Below are positions 1 through 8,295 of a DNA stretch of 46,641 nt, piece after piece. This DNA comes from Candidatus Binatia bacterium (GTDB lineage: Bacteria > Desulfobacterota_B > Binatia > UBA9968 > JAJDTQ01): the NCBI GenBank assembly GCA_022827045.1, contig JAJDTQ010000193.1, forward strand, positions 1-46,641. Reading direction: 5' to 3'. Position 1 is the stretch's first letter. Every line of letters begins with the position of its first letter. A program made the position numbers and the translations under genes. Under the pieces are notes generated by a model. The model was not told where the DNA came from. It did not search any database and saw only the letters and a list, made by a program, of their open reading frames with translations.

Positions 1-659
1 AGGGAAAAGGCCTCCTCCATCAGCTTGTCGTGAGCCACCACCTCGTCCACCAGCCCGATGCGCAACGCCTCTTGCGCGTCGATGATCTCGCCCGTGAGGA
101 TGAGGCGCATGGCCCGCCCGATGCCCACGAGCTTGGGCAGGTTGCGCGAGCCGCCGCTCTCGGGAACGAACCCCGCGGGCACCGCCACCTCCCCGAAGCG
201 CGCCCTGTCGGACGCGAGCCGCATGTCGCACAACGTGGTCATCTCCAGCCCCACGCCCACCGCCGGACCGTTGACCGCCGCGATGGTGGGTTGCGGCAGG
301 TCCTCCAGCTTGCGCATGGCGCTCTGCAGCACCCGGTGCCGGAGATCGTTCAGGAAATACTCCGCCAACTCCTTGTAGGGGCCCTCGATGCCGCTGGAGC
401 CCTCGAAGGCGCCCAGCACCGCGCCCTCCGAGGTGAGGTCCCCGCCGGCGCAGAAACCGCGGCCCTCGCCGGTGAGGATCACCACCTTGAGGACCGAGTT
501 GCGGGCGATCTCGTTGCACAGGGCGTCGAGCTCCAGCCGCATCAGCGGATCCACCGCGTTGAGTTGCTCCGGACGGCTCAGGGTAACGACGCCGATACAG
601 GGCTCTCCCGACCGCAGCGGGTTGTCGTGCACCGCCCACTTGAGCGTCTTGTAGTCCAT
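1..659 (-). CDS. Enoyl-CoA hydratase/isomerase family protein, partial (3' end off window)
   Basis: Crotonase-superfamily protein acting on acyl-CoA thioesters in the cytoplasm. The visible 219 residues start at the ATG whose first base is 659, behind a GGGAGG Shine-Dalgarno, 12 bases after the stop of the UbiD gene, so the two are likely co-transcribed. The oxyanion-hole segment GRGFCAGGD lies near residues 67-74 and the second one, GPAVGVGLE, near 131-139. Glu139 sits where rat enoyl-CoA hydratase has Glu144. The FGEVAV segment has Ala where that enzyme has Glu164, and an acidic residue instead appears in VPESGG (about 165-170), a pattern I associate with isomerase-type members. The family is clear, but hydratase, isomerase or hydrolase activity cannot be assigned. 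The C-terminus lies beyond base 1. Confidence 0.9.
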   Translation of the reverse strand, partial: MDYKTLKWAVHDNPLRSGEPCIGVVTLSRPEQLNAVDPLMRLELDALCNEIARNSVLKVVILTGEGRGFCAGGDLTSEGAVLGAFEGSSGIEGPYKELAEYFLNDLRHRVLQSAMRKLEDLPQPTIAAVNGPAVGVGLEMTTLCDMRLASDRARFGEVAVPAGFVPESGGSRNLPKLVGIGRAMRLILTGEIIDAQEALRIGLVDEVVAHDKLMEEAFS

Positions 660-671
660 GGGACCTCCCGG

Positions 672-2351
672 TCAGTCCTCGTCCTCGCCGTAGAAGGACT
701 CGTTCGGCAGGATGTCTTTCGTCGAGCGGCGCTGGCGTGCGATCTTCGTCCCGGTCTTCCAGTACTCCCCGCGCGTGGCCAGGGCGGCTTCCTGTTCCAG
801 CTCCTGGTTCCAGTCCCCGAGCGAGTAGCCGAACCAGGGTGACTGGGGCTCCAGCTCCGGCAGCCCCAGCTCCTCCCAGAGCTTCCGGCCCCGCTCCATG
901 TACTCCCGGGTGGGGAGGGAGATGGGCGGCAGCTTCTCCTTGAGGGTGGCGTCCCAAAGCAGGCACGAGTCGTCGGCGGAGCCGCGCGCGTCATGCCGGG
1001 GGGCGTGGCCCACGTCCATGCCGTGCATGATCTGCACGTCGCGGTGCGGCTTGGAGCGGTACCCCATGGCCCAGAAGACGGCGTCGAGGTTGTCCGGGTC
1101 GATGTCCTCGTCCACCGCGATGACGATCTTGGACATGGAGGGACGGAAGGCCACCGCCCCCATGAGCGCGCGCCACACCTCCGCGGGACTGGGCTTGCGC
1201 ATCTGGATCACCGTGAGCTTCTGGGTGGCGGTCAGGGGCTCGTGGAGCATCACCCGCACGACGCTCTTGACCCCGATGCCGTCCCGGAGATGTTCCAGGT
1301 AGAGAGGCTCGTAGGCCATCTTCTTGATCACGCTGGACTCCGACGGCGTCACCTGGCTGATGATGGAGCAGAGGACGGCGTCCCGGCGGCGGGTGATGCA
1401 GGTCACCTCCATGAACGGGTTGTACTCCTTGGGGTTCACGTGGCCGTGGGACTCGCCGAAGGGCGCCTCGGGCTCCAGCCACTCGGTGGAGACGAAGCCC
1501 TCGACGATGATCTCCGCGTCCGCCGGCACCATGACCGGCACCGTGCGCGCAGGTGTCACCCGGATGGGCGCCTTCACCAACCCCCCCGCCACCGAGAACT
1601 CGTCGAGATCGTAGGCGAGCTTCTGCGCGGCCACGTAGGAGATGGCGGGGACGCCGCCGATGCACAGCGCCACCGGCATCTTCTCGCCCCGTTCCCGGTA
1701 CTTGAGCCAATGACGGTAGATCCCCTGCCCCAGCTCGATGGACGGATTGCATCCGACCCGGTCCCGGGCCTTGATCATGGCCCGGTAGGTGCCGATGTTG
1801 TGCACGCCGCTGTCCGGGTCGCGCGACACGAAATGGGCCGCGCTCACGTACGGCGCGTTGTCCCAGCCGGGCGTGGAGATGGGCACGGGGATGCCGTCCA
1901 TGCCCCGCCCCCGGCTCTTGAGCTGCGCCCCCGAAAAGACCACCTCGTGCACCGGCGCGTGCGAGGACGGGATCTCCACCGGCTCCACGGGATGGGTCTT
2001 GGCGTCGGCCCACAGGGCATTGATGTCCGTGTCCTCGTCACACCCCAGGCCGATGCGGTAGATGCGCCGGTTGGCCGCCAACACGCCGATGGCCACCGGG
2101 ATGTCGTAGCGCTTCCCCTTGGCATCCACCGGCTGCTCGAACAAGAAGGCCTTGCGGTCCCGTTCCTTGATGCCTCCCCGGAACTGCCAGCGCACCAGCG
2201 GATGCATGTCCTGGTCCTTGTCGACGGGCCGGTCCACGCGAATCAGCAGGCCGGCGTCATCCAGGCGGCGGAGATGCTCGTGAAGGTCCGGATAGGCCCG
2301 TTCCGGAATTTTCCGCGCCGCGCTCGCGATCCTCGGGTTCGTCTTTGCCAT
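672..2351 (-). CDS. UbiD family (prenylated-FMN-dependent) decarboxylase
   Basis: Predicted 559-residue UbiD-type (de)carboxylase, a family that uses prenylated FMN to decarboxylate aromatic or unsaturated acids in the cytoplasm. Family hallmarks are HNIGTYR near residues 184-190 (the Asn/Arg that bind metal and cofactor in UbiD/Fdc proteins), VPADAEIIVEG near 275-285 (catalytic glutamates) and APFGESHG near 297-303. The ATG at 2351 is preferred because AAGGA lies about nine bases upstream and the protein then begins MAKTNPRI. The open frame runs back to 2600 but would cross the divergent mfd promoter region. It leads a two-gene unit with the downstream crotonase gene. No UbiX (prenyl-FMN synthase) is visible in the window. 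The substrate is unknown; ubiquinone synthesis and xenobiotic or aromatic acid breakdown are both possible, the latter favoured by the crotonase partner. Confidence 0.9.
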   Translation of the reverse strand: MAKTNPRIASAARKIPERAYPDLHEHLRRLDDAGLLIRVDRPVDKDQDMHPLVRWQFRGGIKERDRKAFLFEQPVDAKGKRYDIPVAIGVLAANRRIYRIGLGCDEDTDINALWADAKTHPVEPVEIPSSHAPVHEVVFSGAQLKSRGRGMDGIPVPISTPGWDNAPYVSAAHFVSRDPDSGVHNIGTYRAMIKARDRVGCNPSIELGQGIYRHWLKYRERGEKMPVALCIGGVPAISYVAAQKLAYDLDEFSVAGGLVKAPIRVTPARTVPVMVPADAEIIVEGFVSTEWLEPEAPFGESHGHVNPKEYNPFMEVTCITRRRDAVLCSIISQVTPSESSVIKKMAYEPLYLEHLRDGIGVKSVVRVMLHEPLTATQKLTVIQMRKPSPAEVWRALMGAVAFRPSMSKIVIAVDEDIDPDNLDAVFWAMGYRSKPHRDVQIMHGMDVGHAPRHDARGSADDSCLLWDATLKEKLPPISLPTREYMERGRKLWEELGLPELEPQSPWFGYSLGDWNQELEQEAALATRGEYWKTGTKIARQRRSTKDILPNESFYGEDED

Positions 2352-2402
2352 GTCGGGGGGTCCTTTTCCGTGGGGTGTATGTGTGGTCTCCGGCTGCGAT
2401 GA

Positions 2403-2432
2403 ACTGTAACGTACCGGCGGCGGCGAAGTCCA
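2403..2432 (-). promoter_or_regulatory. Candidate promoter for the UbiD gene
   Basis: On the minus strand TGGACT (2427-2432) and TACAGT (2403-2408) are separated by 18 bases. Each matches the sigma-70 consensus at 4 of 6 positions. It lies 50 bases upstream of the UbiD start in the divergent gap with mfd. Pattern match only. Confidence 0.35.
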
Positions 2433-2443
2433 GGGAAGCTGGT

Positions 2444-2473
2444 TTGCGGGCGCCGCCTTGCTTCGGTTACACT
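2444..2473 (+). promoter_or_regulatory. Candidate promoter for mfd
   Basis: TTGCGG (2444-2449) and TACACT (2468-2473) with an 18-base spacer, about 30 bases before the proposed GTG start of mfd. It would share the 154-bp divergent gap with the UbiD promoter. Weak match, position-supported. Confidence 0.3.
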
Positions 2474-2505
2474 CCCCCACCGTTCCTTGCGAGGTAACCG
2501 GCCCG

Positions 2506-5500
2506 GTGGCGTTCCTTTCACTCGACGACAAGATCTCGCGGCTCCTCACCCACGAGTGGCGCGGCGAAAAGCGGATCTCCGGCCTGCAGGGCAGCGCCAA
2601 GGCCTACGCGGTCTCCGTGGCGGCGCGGTATCTCGACGGTCCCCTGGTGGTGCTGGCGCCCACGGTGAAGGAAGCGGAGCGCCTCTTTCTCGATCTTGCC
2701 TTCTTTCTCGGCGAGGAGGACGGTGCTCCTGCGCTGGAGCGGCGCCTTCACCTGTTCCCGGGCTGGGACATCCTGCCGTTCGAGAGCCTGTCGTCGCATC
2801 CCGATCAGATGGCGGCGCGCATGGAGGGCCTCCACCGGCTGGCCGAGCAGCGGGCGCCGGTGCTGGTGACGACCCCGGCGGCGGTGCTGCAACGCGTGAT
2901 CCCCAGGGAAAGCCTTGGCGGCGCGCACTACGGCGAAGGCCAGGCAGTCGACCGCGAGAAACTCCTGTGGCAGCTCTCCGACCTGGGCTTCACCCGCGCG
3001 CCGCTGGTGGAGGAACGCGGCGATTTCAGTGTGCGCGGCGGCATCGTGGACCTCTTCCCGCCGGCGAGCGAGCAGCCCGTCCGCATCGAGTTCGCCGACG
3101 ACCGCATCGACTCCATCCGCGAGTTCGACGCCCGCACCCAGCGCTCCCGGTCGCGGCGCGGCGAGCTATTGCTGCTGCCCGTCAAGGAGTTCGCCTCGGG
3201 GGCGCGGACCGACCGGGAGACGCTGGCGCGGATCGAGGAGCGGGCGGACGATCTCGGCTTCACGCGGCGGGACAAGCGCGCGCTGCTGGAGTCGGTGCGG
3301 GAGGGCGTGCGGTTCGCCGGCATGGAGTTCCTGGTCCCCTACTTCCACGACCGCCCACTGCCGTCGGTCCTCGCCCACCTTCCGCGCAACGGCGTCCTCT
3401 GGTGGGATCAACCCGCCCGGGTGGAGGAGGAGCTCGAACGGTTCCGGAAGCTGGTGGAGCAGCGGGCGGAGAAGGCCGCGGCCGAGGGCCGCTTCCATCC
3501 CCGTGCCGAGACCCTCTATCTCGACCCGGACGGCTGGCGCGAGGAGACGGCAGCCTTCCGCCAGATCCACGGCGAGAGCCTGGACGTTCTCGCCTCCGCC
3601 GAGGACGCCACGACGACGCTGTCCGTGCGCTCCTACACCAACGCCGACCTGCACAACGAGCTCACCACGCAGCAGGGGGCGGAACGCTCCCTGGCGCCAC
3701 TGGTGGAGCATCTGAACGGGTGGCGAGACCAAAGGGTGCTGTTCGTGAGCACGCATCCAGGCGACGCGCAAAGGCTGCAGCAACTGCTGGCCTACTACGA
3801 GGTGGACCTCCCGGTATCGGAGCGGCCCTTCCACGAGGTGGCCTGCGACCCCGCCAACGGCCCGGTGATCCTGTTGGGCGGTTTGACCCAGGGAGTTCGC
3901 ATCCCCGACCAGCGGCTCATCATCATCACGCTGGAGGAGCTGTGGGGCCGCAGGAAGCGGGACCGCTCCGTGCGCAAGCGCGAGACCCCGAGCCATTTCA
4001 TCACCAGTCTGAGCGAGCTGCGGCAGGACGACGTGGTAGTGCACCTGGACCAGGGCATCGGCATCTACCGCGGTCTCAAGTACCTCAAGGTGGCGGGAAC
4101 CGAGGGGGAGTTCCTGCACCTGGAGTACCAGGGGGGCGACCGTCTCTACCTGCCTATCGACCGCATCAACCTGGTGCAGAAGTTCATCGGCGCCGACGGC
4201 GCCACGCCGGTGCTGGACCGGCTGGGCGGCACCTCATGGCTCAGGCTCAAGGCCAGGACGAAGAAATCCATCGTCGCCATGGCCAAGGAGTTGCTGCGGG
4301 TCTACGCCAGCCGGGAGTTGCACGAGGGGCACAGCTTCCCTGCCCCGGACCAGGCGTACCGCGAGTTCGAAGCCGCCTTCGAGTACGAGGAGACGCCGGA
4401 CCAGGAGCAGGCCATCGCCGAGTCCCTGAAGGACATGACCGGCAGCAAGCCCATGGACCGGCTGATCTGCGGCGACGTGGGCTACGGGAAGACCGAGGTG
4501 GCCATGCGGGCGGCCTTCATGGCGGTGATGGACGGCAAGCAGGTGGCGGTGCTGGCCCCCACCACCATCCTCGCGCAGCAGCACCTGGAGACCTTCCGCA
4601 CCCGCTTCGACCCCTACCCGGTGCGGGTGGAGAGCCTCAGCCGCTTCGTCACCGGCAAGACCGTGCAGCAGTCCCTCAAGGACCTCGCCGCCGGCCTCAT
4701 CGACGTCGTCATCGGCACCCACCGCCTGTTGCAGAGCGACGTGGCCTTCAAGAACCTCGGCCTCGTTGTCATCGACGAGGAACACCGGTTCGGCGTGAGC
4801 CACAAGGAGAAACTCAAGAAGCTCCGCTACACCGTGGACGTCATGAGTCTCACCGCCACGCCCATCCCCAGGACCCTGCACATGTCACTGGTGGGCATCC
4901 GCGACCTGAGCGTTATCGAAACGGCGCCTCCCAACCGGCTCGCGGTGCGCACCTATGTCACGCGTTACGACGAGGGAATGATCCGCGACGCCATCCTGCG
5001 GGAGATCAACCGCGAAGGACAGGTGTTCTTCCTGCACAACCGGGTGGAGAGCATCCAGCGCGTCGGGCAGAAGATCATGGACCTGGTGCCCGAGGCGAGG
5101 GTCGCCGTGGCCCACGGGCAGATGAAGCCCGCCGAGCTCAAGAAGAACATGAGCCTGTTCCAGGAGAACGAGGCCCAGGTGCTGGTGTGCTCGGCCATCA
5201 TCGAGTCCGGTCTGGACTATCCCAACGCCAACACCATCATCATCAACCGCGCCGACCGCTTCGGTCTGGCCCAGCTCTATCAGCTGCGCGGCCGGGTCGG
5301 GCGTTCGTCGCGGCGCGCCTATGCCTATCTGTTGCTGCCCGGAAGCGGCACCGTGACCCGGGACGCGGAAAAGCGGCTGCGGGCGCTGCAGGAGCTGGAC
5401 GAGCTGGGGAGCGGCTTCAAGCTGGCGCTGCACGACCTGGAGATCCGCGGCGCCGGCAACCTGCTGGGACGCGAGCAGTCCGGCCAGATCGCGGCGGTGG

Positions 5501-6006
5501 GCTTCGAGCTCTATACCCAGATGATGGAAGAGACCATTCACGAGCTCAAGGGGGAGGAACGCACGGTCAGCGTCGAGCCGGAGATCCGGCTGGGGATCCC
5601 GGCGTATTTCCCGGACGACTACATACCCAGCGCCAACCAGCGCCTGCTCTTCTACAAGCGCCTGGCCAACCTGGACAATCCCGAACAACTGACGGAGATC
5701 AGGGACGAGATCCGCGACCGCTACGGCAACCACCCTGAAGTCGTGGAGAACCTCTTCAGGGTCATGAAGCTGAGGCACGCCCTCATCGGCTCCCTGGCGA
5801 CCCAGATCATCTACCAGGGCGGCCGCCTGTCGCTGAACTTCCACGCCACCTCCAGGCTCAACGTGGAGCGGCTGCTCAGGCTGGCGGAAGAGGACCCCCG
5901 GCGCTTCCGGTTCTCGCCGGAGGGGCGCCTTTCCTTCAGCCCGGACCATGCCGACTGGCCCGGGCTGATCGACGAGGCCTGCGAGTTATTGCACGCGGTC
6001 GGTTAG
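2506..6006 (+). CDS. mfd: Transcription-repair coupling factor Mfd
   Basis: Mfd is the SF2 translocase that pushes stalled RNA polymerase off damaged DNA and recruits UvrA. The protein has about 1166 residues, a normal length. In order are a UvrB-like N-terminal module, the RNAP-interacting CarD-like module (DDVVVHLDQGIGIYRG, about residue 507), Walker A GDVGYGKTE (about 656), the DEEH box in VVIDEEHRFG (about 756), the LRGRVGRSSRRAYAY motif VI/TRG region (about 926) and the C-terminal TRCF domain (about 1020-1160) that masks the UvrA-binding surface. I chose the GTG at 2506 because GAGG lies 11 bases upstream; a TTG at 2458 would add 16 residues. It leads the plus-strand run mfd, SurA-like gene, pdxA, uvrA-like gene, so two repair genes share this likely operon. 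Confidence 0.97.
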   Translation: MAFLSLDDKISRLLTHEWRGEKRISGLQGSAKAYAVSVAARYLDGPLVVLAPTVKEAERLFLDLAFFLGEEDGAPALERRLHLFPGWDILPFESLSSHPDQMAARMEGLHRLAEQRAPVLVTTPAAVLQRVIPRESLGGAHYGEGQAVDREKLLWQLSDLGFTRAPLVEERGDFSVRGGIVDLFPPASEQPVRIEFADDRIDSIREFDARTQRSRSRRGELLLLPVKEFASGARTDRETLARIEERADDLGFTRRDKRALLESVREGVRFAGMEFLVPYFHDRPLPSVLAHLPRNGVLWWDQPARVEEELERFRKLVEQRAEKAAAEGRFHPRAETLYLDPDGWREETAAFRQIHGESLDVLASAEDATTTLSVRSYTNADLHNELTTQQGAERSLAPLVEHLNGWRDQRVLFVSTHPGDAQRLQQLLAYYEVDLPVSERPFHEVACDPANGPVILLGGLTQGVRIPDQRLIIITLEELWGRRKRDRSVRKRETPSHFITSLSELRQDDVVVHLDQGIGIYRGLKYLKVAGTEGEFLHLEYQGGDRLYLPIDRINLVQKFIGADGATPVLDRLGGTSWLRLKARTKKSIVAMAKELLRVYASRELHEGHSFPAPDQAYREFEAAFEYEETPDQEQAIAESLKDMTGSKPMDRLICGDVGYGKTEVAMRAAFMAVMDGKQVAVLAPTTILAQQHLETFRTRFDPYPVRVESLSRFVTGKTVQQSLKDLAAGLIDVVIGTHRLLQSDVAFKNLGLVVIDEEHRFGVSHKEKLKKLRYTVDVMSLTATPIPRTLHMSLVGIRDLSVIETAPPNRLAVRTYVTRYDEGMIRDAILREINREGQVFFLHNRVESIQRVGQKIMDLVPEARVAVAHGQMKPAELKKNMSLFQENEAQVLVCSAIIESGLDYPNANTIIINRADRFGLAQLYQLRGRVGRSSRRAYAYLLLPGSGTVTRDAEKRLRALQELDELGSGFKLALHDLEIRGAGNLLGREQSGQIAAVGFELYTQMMEETIHELKGEERTVSVEPEIRLGIPAYFPDDYIPSANQRLLFYKRLANLDNPEQLTEIRDEIRDRYGNHPEVVENLFRVMKLRHALIGSLATQIIYQGGRLSLNFHATSRLNVERLLRLAEEDPRRFRFSPEGRLSFSPDHADWPGLIDEACELLHAVG

Positions 6007-6012
6007 GGGGGT

Positions 6013-7254
6013 ATGTTGTTTTCCGTGTCCTGTCTCGTGAAAACGGCCGCCATCCTTGCCCTCCTGGTGATCTTCCCCGGACCGTCTTCCGGAAGCCTGG
6101 TGGAGAAGATCGTCGTGGTGGTGAACGGCGTTCCCCACACATTCTCGGATATGCGGAAGTTCGCCCGCGACAGGCTGAACCGGGATGTCAAGCTCGATGA
6201 ACTGACGGCCGGCCGCGTGCCCAAGCAGTGGGTGGAGGAATTCATCACCTACGAGCTCATCCGGACCGAGGTGCGGAACACGGGCATCCGGGTGCGCGAC
6301 GCCGACATCGACAGGTTCATACGGGCCGTCAGGGAACGGAACGAGCTGTCTCCGGCACAGTTTGCCGCCCTCCTGAAGCGGGACGGCAAGACTCTGGCCC
6401 AGTACCGCGACGAAGTTCGCGGCCGCATCGAGCAGGACGAGTTGATCCAGCGCAACGTCAGGAAACGGGTCCACATCACCATGCTGGACGCGCGGCGCTA
6501 CTACGACGCCAACCCGGACTCGTACCGCACCGAGCTCAAGGTCCGTCTCCGCCATCTCATGCTGCCGGTGGACGAGGGCGCCTCGCCGGAGCAGGAACAG
6601 GCTGTCAGGACAGGCATCGAAGAGTTGCGCCGGCAGATTCTGGAGGGCGGGGACTTCGCCGCGTTGGCCACCGCCCGGTCCCAGGGAGCGGGCGCCACGG
6701 AGGGCGGAGATATCGGCTGGGTCAAGCCCGAGGACCTGCCCGATTCTTTGGCGCGTGTCGCCGTCGCCCTGAAGAAGGGCGAGGTGAGCGAACCGGTCCG
6801 CACGAGCCTGGGGTACCACCTGGTCCGGGCGGAGGACCGGGAGGGCGGCGAACGGCTGCCGTTCGAGACGGTTTCGGAGAAGGTGCGGGACGAGCTTTAC
6901 AACAAGACCTTGCAGGAGAGATTCGCCAAGTGGCTCAAGACCGACCTGCGCAAGAAGCACCGCGTGGAGGTCAAGCTCGACGGCTACGCCTTCGAGGCGC
7001 AGCAGGCCGAGCGCGGCACGGTCGGGAGTCTGATGGCCACGGCCACCGAGGACCGGGAAGACAAGGGCTTCTGGGACTATCTCAACCCGGCGACCTACAT
7101 CTATCAGGAAGAACTCATACCCGACCCGACGGGGGTCGTCGGCGACCGAAAGCGGGTCAAGCTGTTCGGCATACCGCTGTTCACCACCGAAGCCGGCGAC
7201 GATGACGACGTGCCCCTGGACCAGCCCTTGGAACGCGGCACGCCCGCGCAGTAG
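6013..7254 (+). CDS. SurA-like periplasmic peptidyl-prolyl isomerase with C-terminal extension
   Basis: 413-residue exported chaperone/PPIase that probably helps outer-membrane proteins fold. A signal peptide or N-terminal anchor covers about residues 1-28 (hydrophobic core AAILALLVIF). A SurA_N-like helical domain (VVNGVPHTFSDM onward) follows to about 160. A single parvulin/PpiC domain spans about 173-273, with RLRHLMLP at its start, GGDIGWVKPEDLP in the middle and TSLGYHLVRAEDR at its end. E. coli SurA has two parvulin repeats; one is seen here. After about residue 325 an extension of roughly 85 residues carries WDYLNPATYIYQEE and KLFGIPLFTTE, followed by an acidic tail; I do not recognise it. 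The ATG follows the mfd stop by 6 bases. Either SurA or another PpiC lipoprotein-like chaperone is possible; no lipobox is seen. Confidence 0.88.
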   Translation: MLFSVSCLVKTAAILALLVIFPGPSSGSLVEKIVVVVNGVPHTFSDMRKFARDRLNRDVKLDELTAGRVPKQWVEEFITYELIRTEVRNTGIRVRDADIDRFIRAVRERNELSPAQFAALLKRDGKTLAQYRDEVRGRIEQDELIQRNVRKRVHITMLDARRYYDANPDSYRTELKVRLRHLMLPVDEGASPEQEQAVRTGIEELRRQILEGGDFAALATARSQGAGATEGGDIGWVKPEDLPDSLARVAVALKKGEVSEPVRTSLGYHLVRAEDREGGERLPFETVSEKVRDELYNKTLQERFAKWLKTDLRKKHRVEVKLDGYAFEAQQAERGTVGSLMATATEDREDKGFWDYLNPATYIYQEELIPDPTGVVGDRKRVKLFGIPLFTTEAGDDDDVPLDQPLERGTPAQ

Positions 7255-7287
7255 CCCACCCGCAGTCAGCCGACGCGCAACATCGCC

Positions 7288-8280
7288 ATGTCCAAACCCG
7301 TCGTGGCCGTAACCATGGGCGATCCTTCGGGCATCGGACCCGAGGTGGCGGTCAAGGCCGCGCGGGACGCGGCGGTGCGGCGCGCCTGCCGGGTGGTGAT
7401 CGTGGGTGATGCGCTATCGCTGGAACGTGCCCGCGCGCCCCGATGGCCGGTCCACGACCTTGAACCCGCAACCCGCACGGACGACGCCGTGCGGGTGGAA
7501 TCCGTCACCCGCCTCGATCCTTCGGCCTGCCGCCCCGGCCGCCCGACCCGGAGCGGGGGCGAGGCATCCTACCGCTACATCCTGCGGGCCGTGGACCTCG
7601 TTCGGACCGGCGTTGCCGACGCCATGGCCACGGCGCCCATCAGCAAGAAAGCGCTCAACGACGCCGGTCACGCCTGGCCCGGGCATACCGAGCTGCTGGC
7701 GGATCTCACGCGCACGCGGGAGGTGCGCATGATGCTGTACGGGGCGCGCCTCAAGGTGGTGCTGGTGACGGTGCATCTGCCGCTGACGGAGGTGGCCGCG
7801 GCGCTGACCCGCGGGCGCGTCCGCAACACCATCGAGATCACCCACCGTGCCCTCCGGCAGTGGTTCGGCGTGGCGGAACCGAGGTTGGCCGTCGCCGCGC
7901 TGAACCCCCACGGGGGCGAGTCCGGCATGTTCGGGCAGGAGGAGCGCCGGGTGATCCGGCCGGCGGTGCGCGACTGTGCGGTTCGGGGCATGAACGTCGC
8001 CGGTCCGGTCCCCGCCGATTCCCTGTTCCACCGCGCCGCGGCCGGGGAGTACGACGCGGTTATCTGTATGTACCACGACCAGGGACTCGGGCCTTTCAAG
8101 CTGTTGCACTTCACCGACGGCGTCAACCTGACCCTGGGGCTCCCCCTGATACGGACCTCGGTGGACCACGGCACCGCCTATGACATCGCCGGCAAAGGCG
8201 TGGCCGATGCCCGCAGCATGAAGCAGGCGATCCTGCTGGCGGCGGAGCTGGCGCGGCGGCGCAGGTCGGACTGGGCGTAA
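7288..8280 (+). CDS. pdxA: 4-hydroxythreonine-4-phosphate dehydrogenase PdxA
   Basis: Catalyses NAD(P)-dependent oxidation of 4-phosphohydroxy-L-threonine in DXP-dependent pyridoxal phosphate synthesis (cytosol). The 330-residue length is typical. It begins with [14 protein letters not shown]. The three metal-ligand histidines of E. coli PdxA (166, 211, 266) align with His163 (TVHLPL), His208 (NPHGGE) and His263 ([11 protein letters not shown]). The C-terminal [14 protein letters not shown] motif is intact. The gene lies 33 bases after the SurA-like gene; surA-pdxA adjacency also occurs in E. coli. PLP made by this route is the cofactor of the two cysteine desulfurases downstream, but a regulatory link is only inference. 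No strong Shine-Dalgarno is visible. Confidence 0.96.
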   Translation: MSKPVVAVTMGDPSGIGPEVAVKAARDAAVRRACRVVIVGDALSLERARAPRWPVHDLEPATRTDDAVRVESVTRLDPSACRPGRPTRSGGEASYRYILRAVDLVRTGVADAMATAPISKKALNDAGHAWPGHTELLADLTRTREVRMMLYGARLKVVLVTVHLPLTEVAAALTRGRVRNTIEITHRALRQWFGVAEPRLAVAALNPHGGESGMFGQEERRVIRPAVRDCAVRGMNVAGPVPADSLFHRAAAGEYDAVICMYHDQGLGPFKLLHFTDGVNLTLGLPLIRTSVDHGTAYDIAGKGVADARSMKQAILLAAELARRRRSDWA

Positions 8281-8295
8281 CTCGAGCCGCGGGTC

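Noticed and set aside
993..2402. 469-codon frame on the plus strand across the UbiD gene
   Set aside because: Antisense shadow with no motifs; the minus strand has the full UbiD signature set.
2352..2600. N-terminal extension of the UbiD frame
   Set aside because: Would overlap the mfd start and its promoter; homology and a ribosome site support the ATG at 2351.
2487..5738. 1083-codon frame overlapping mfd on the same strand
   Set aside because: The composition is Arg/Gly/Pro/Ala-rich shadow translation; the true frame is mfd with all helicase motifs.
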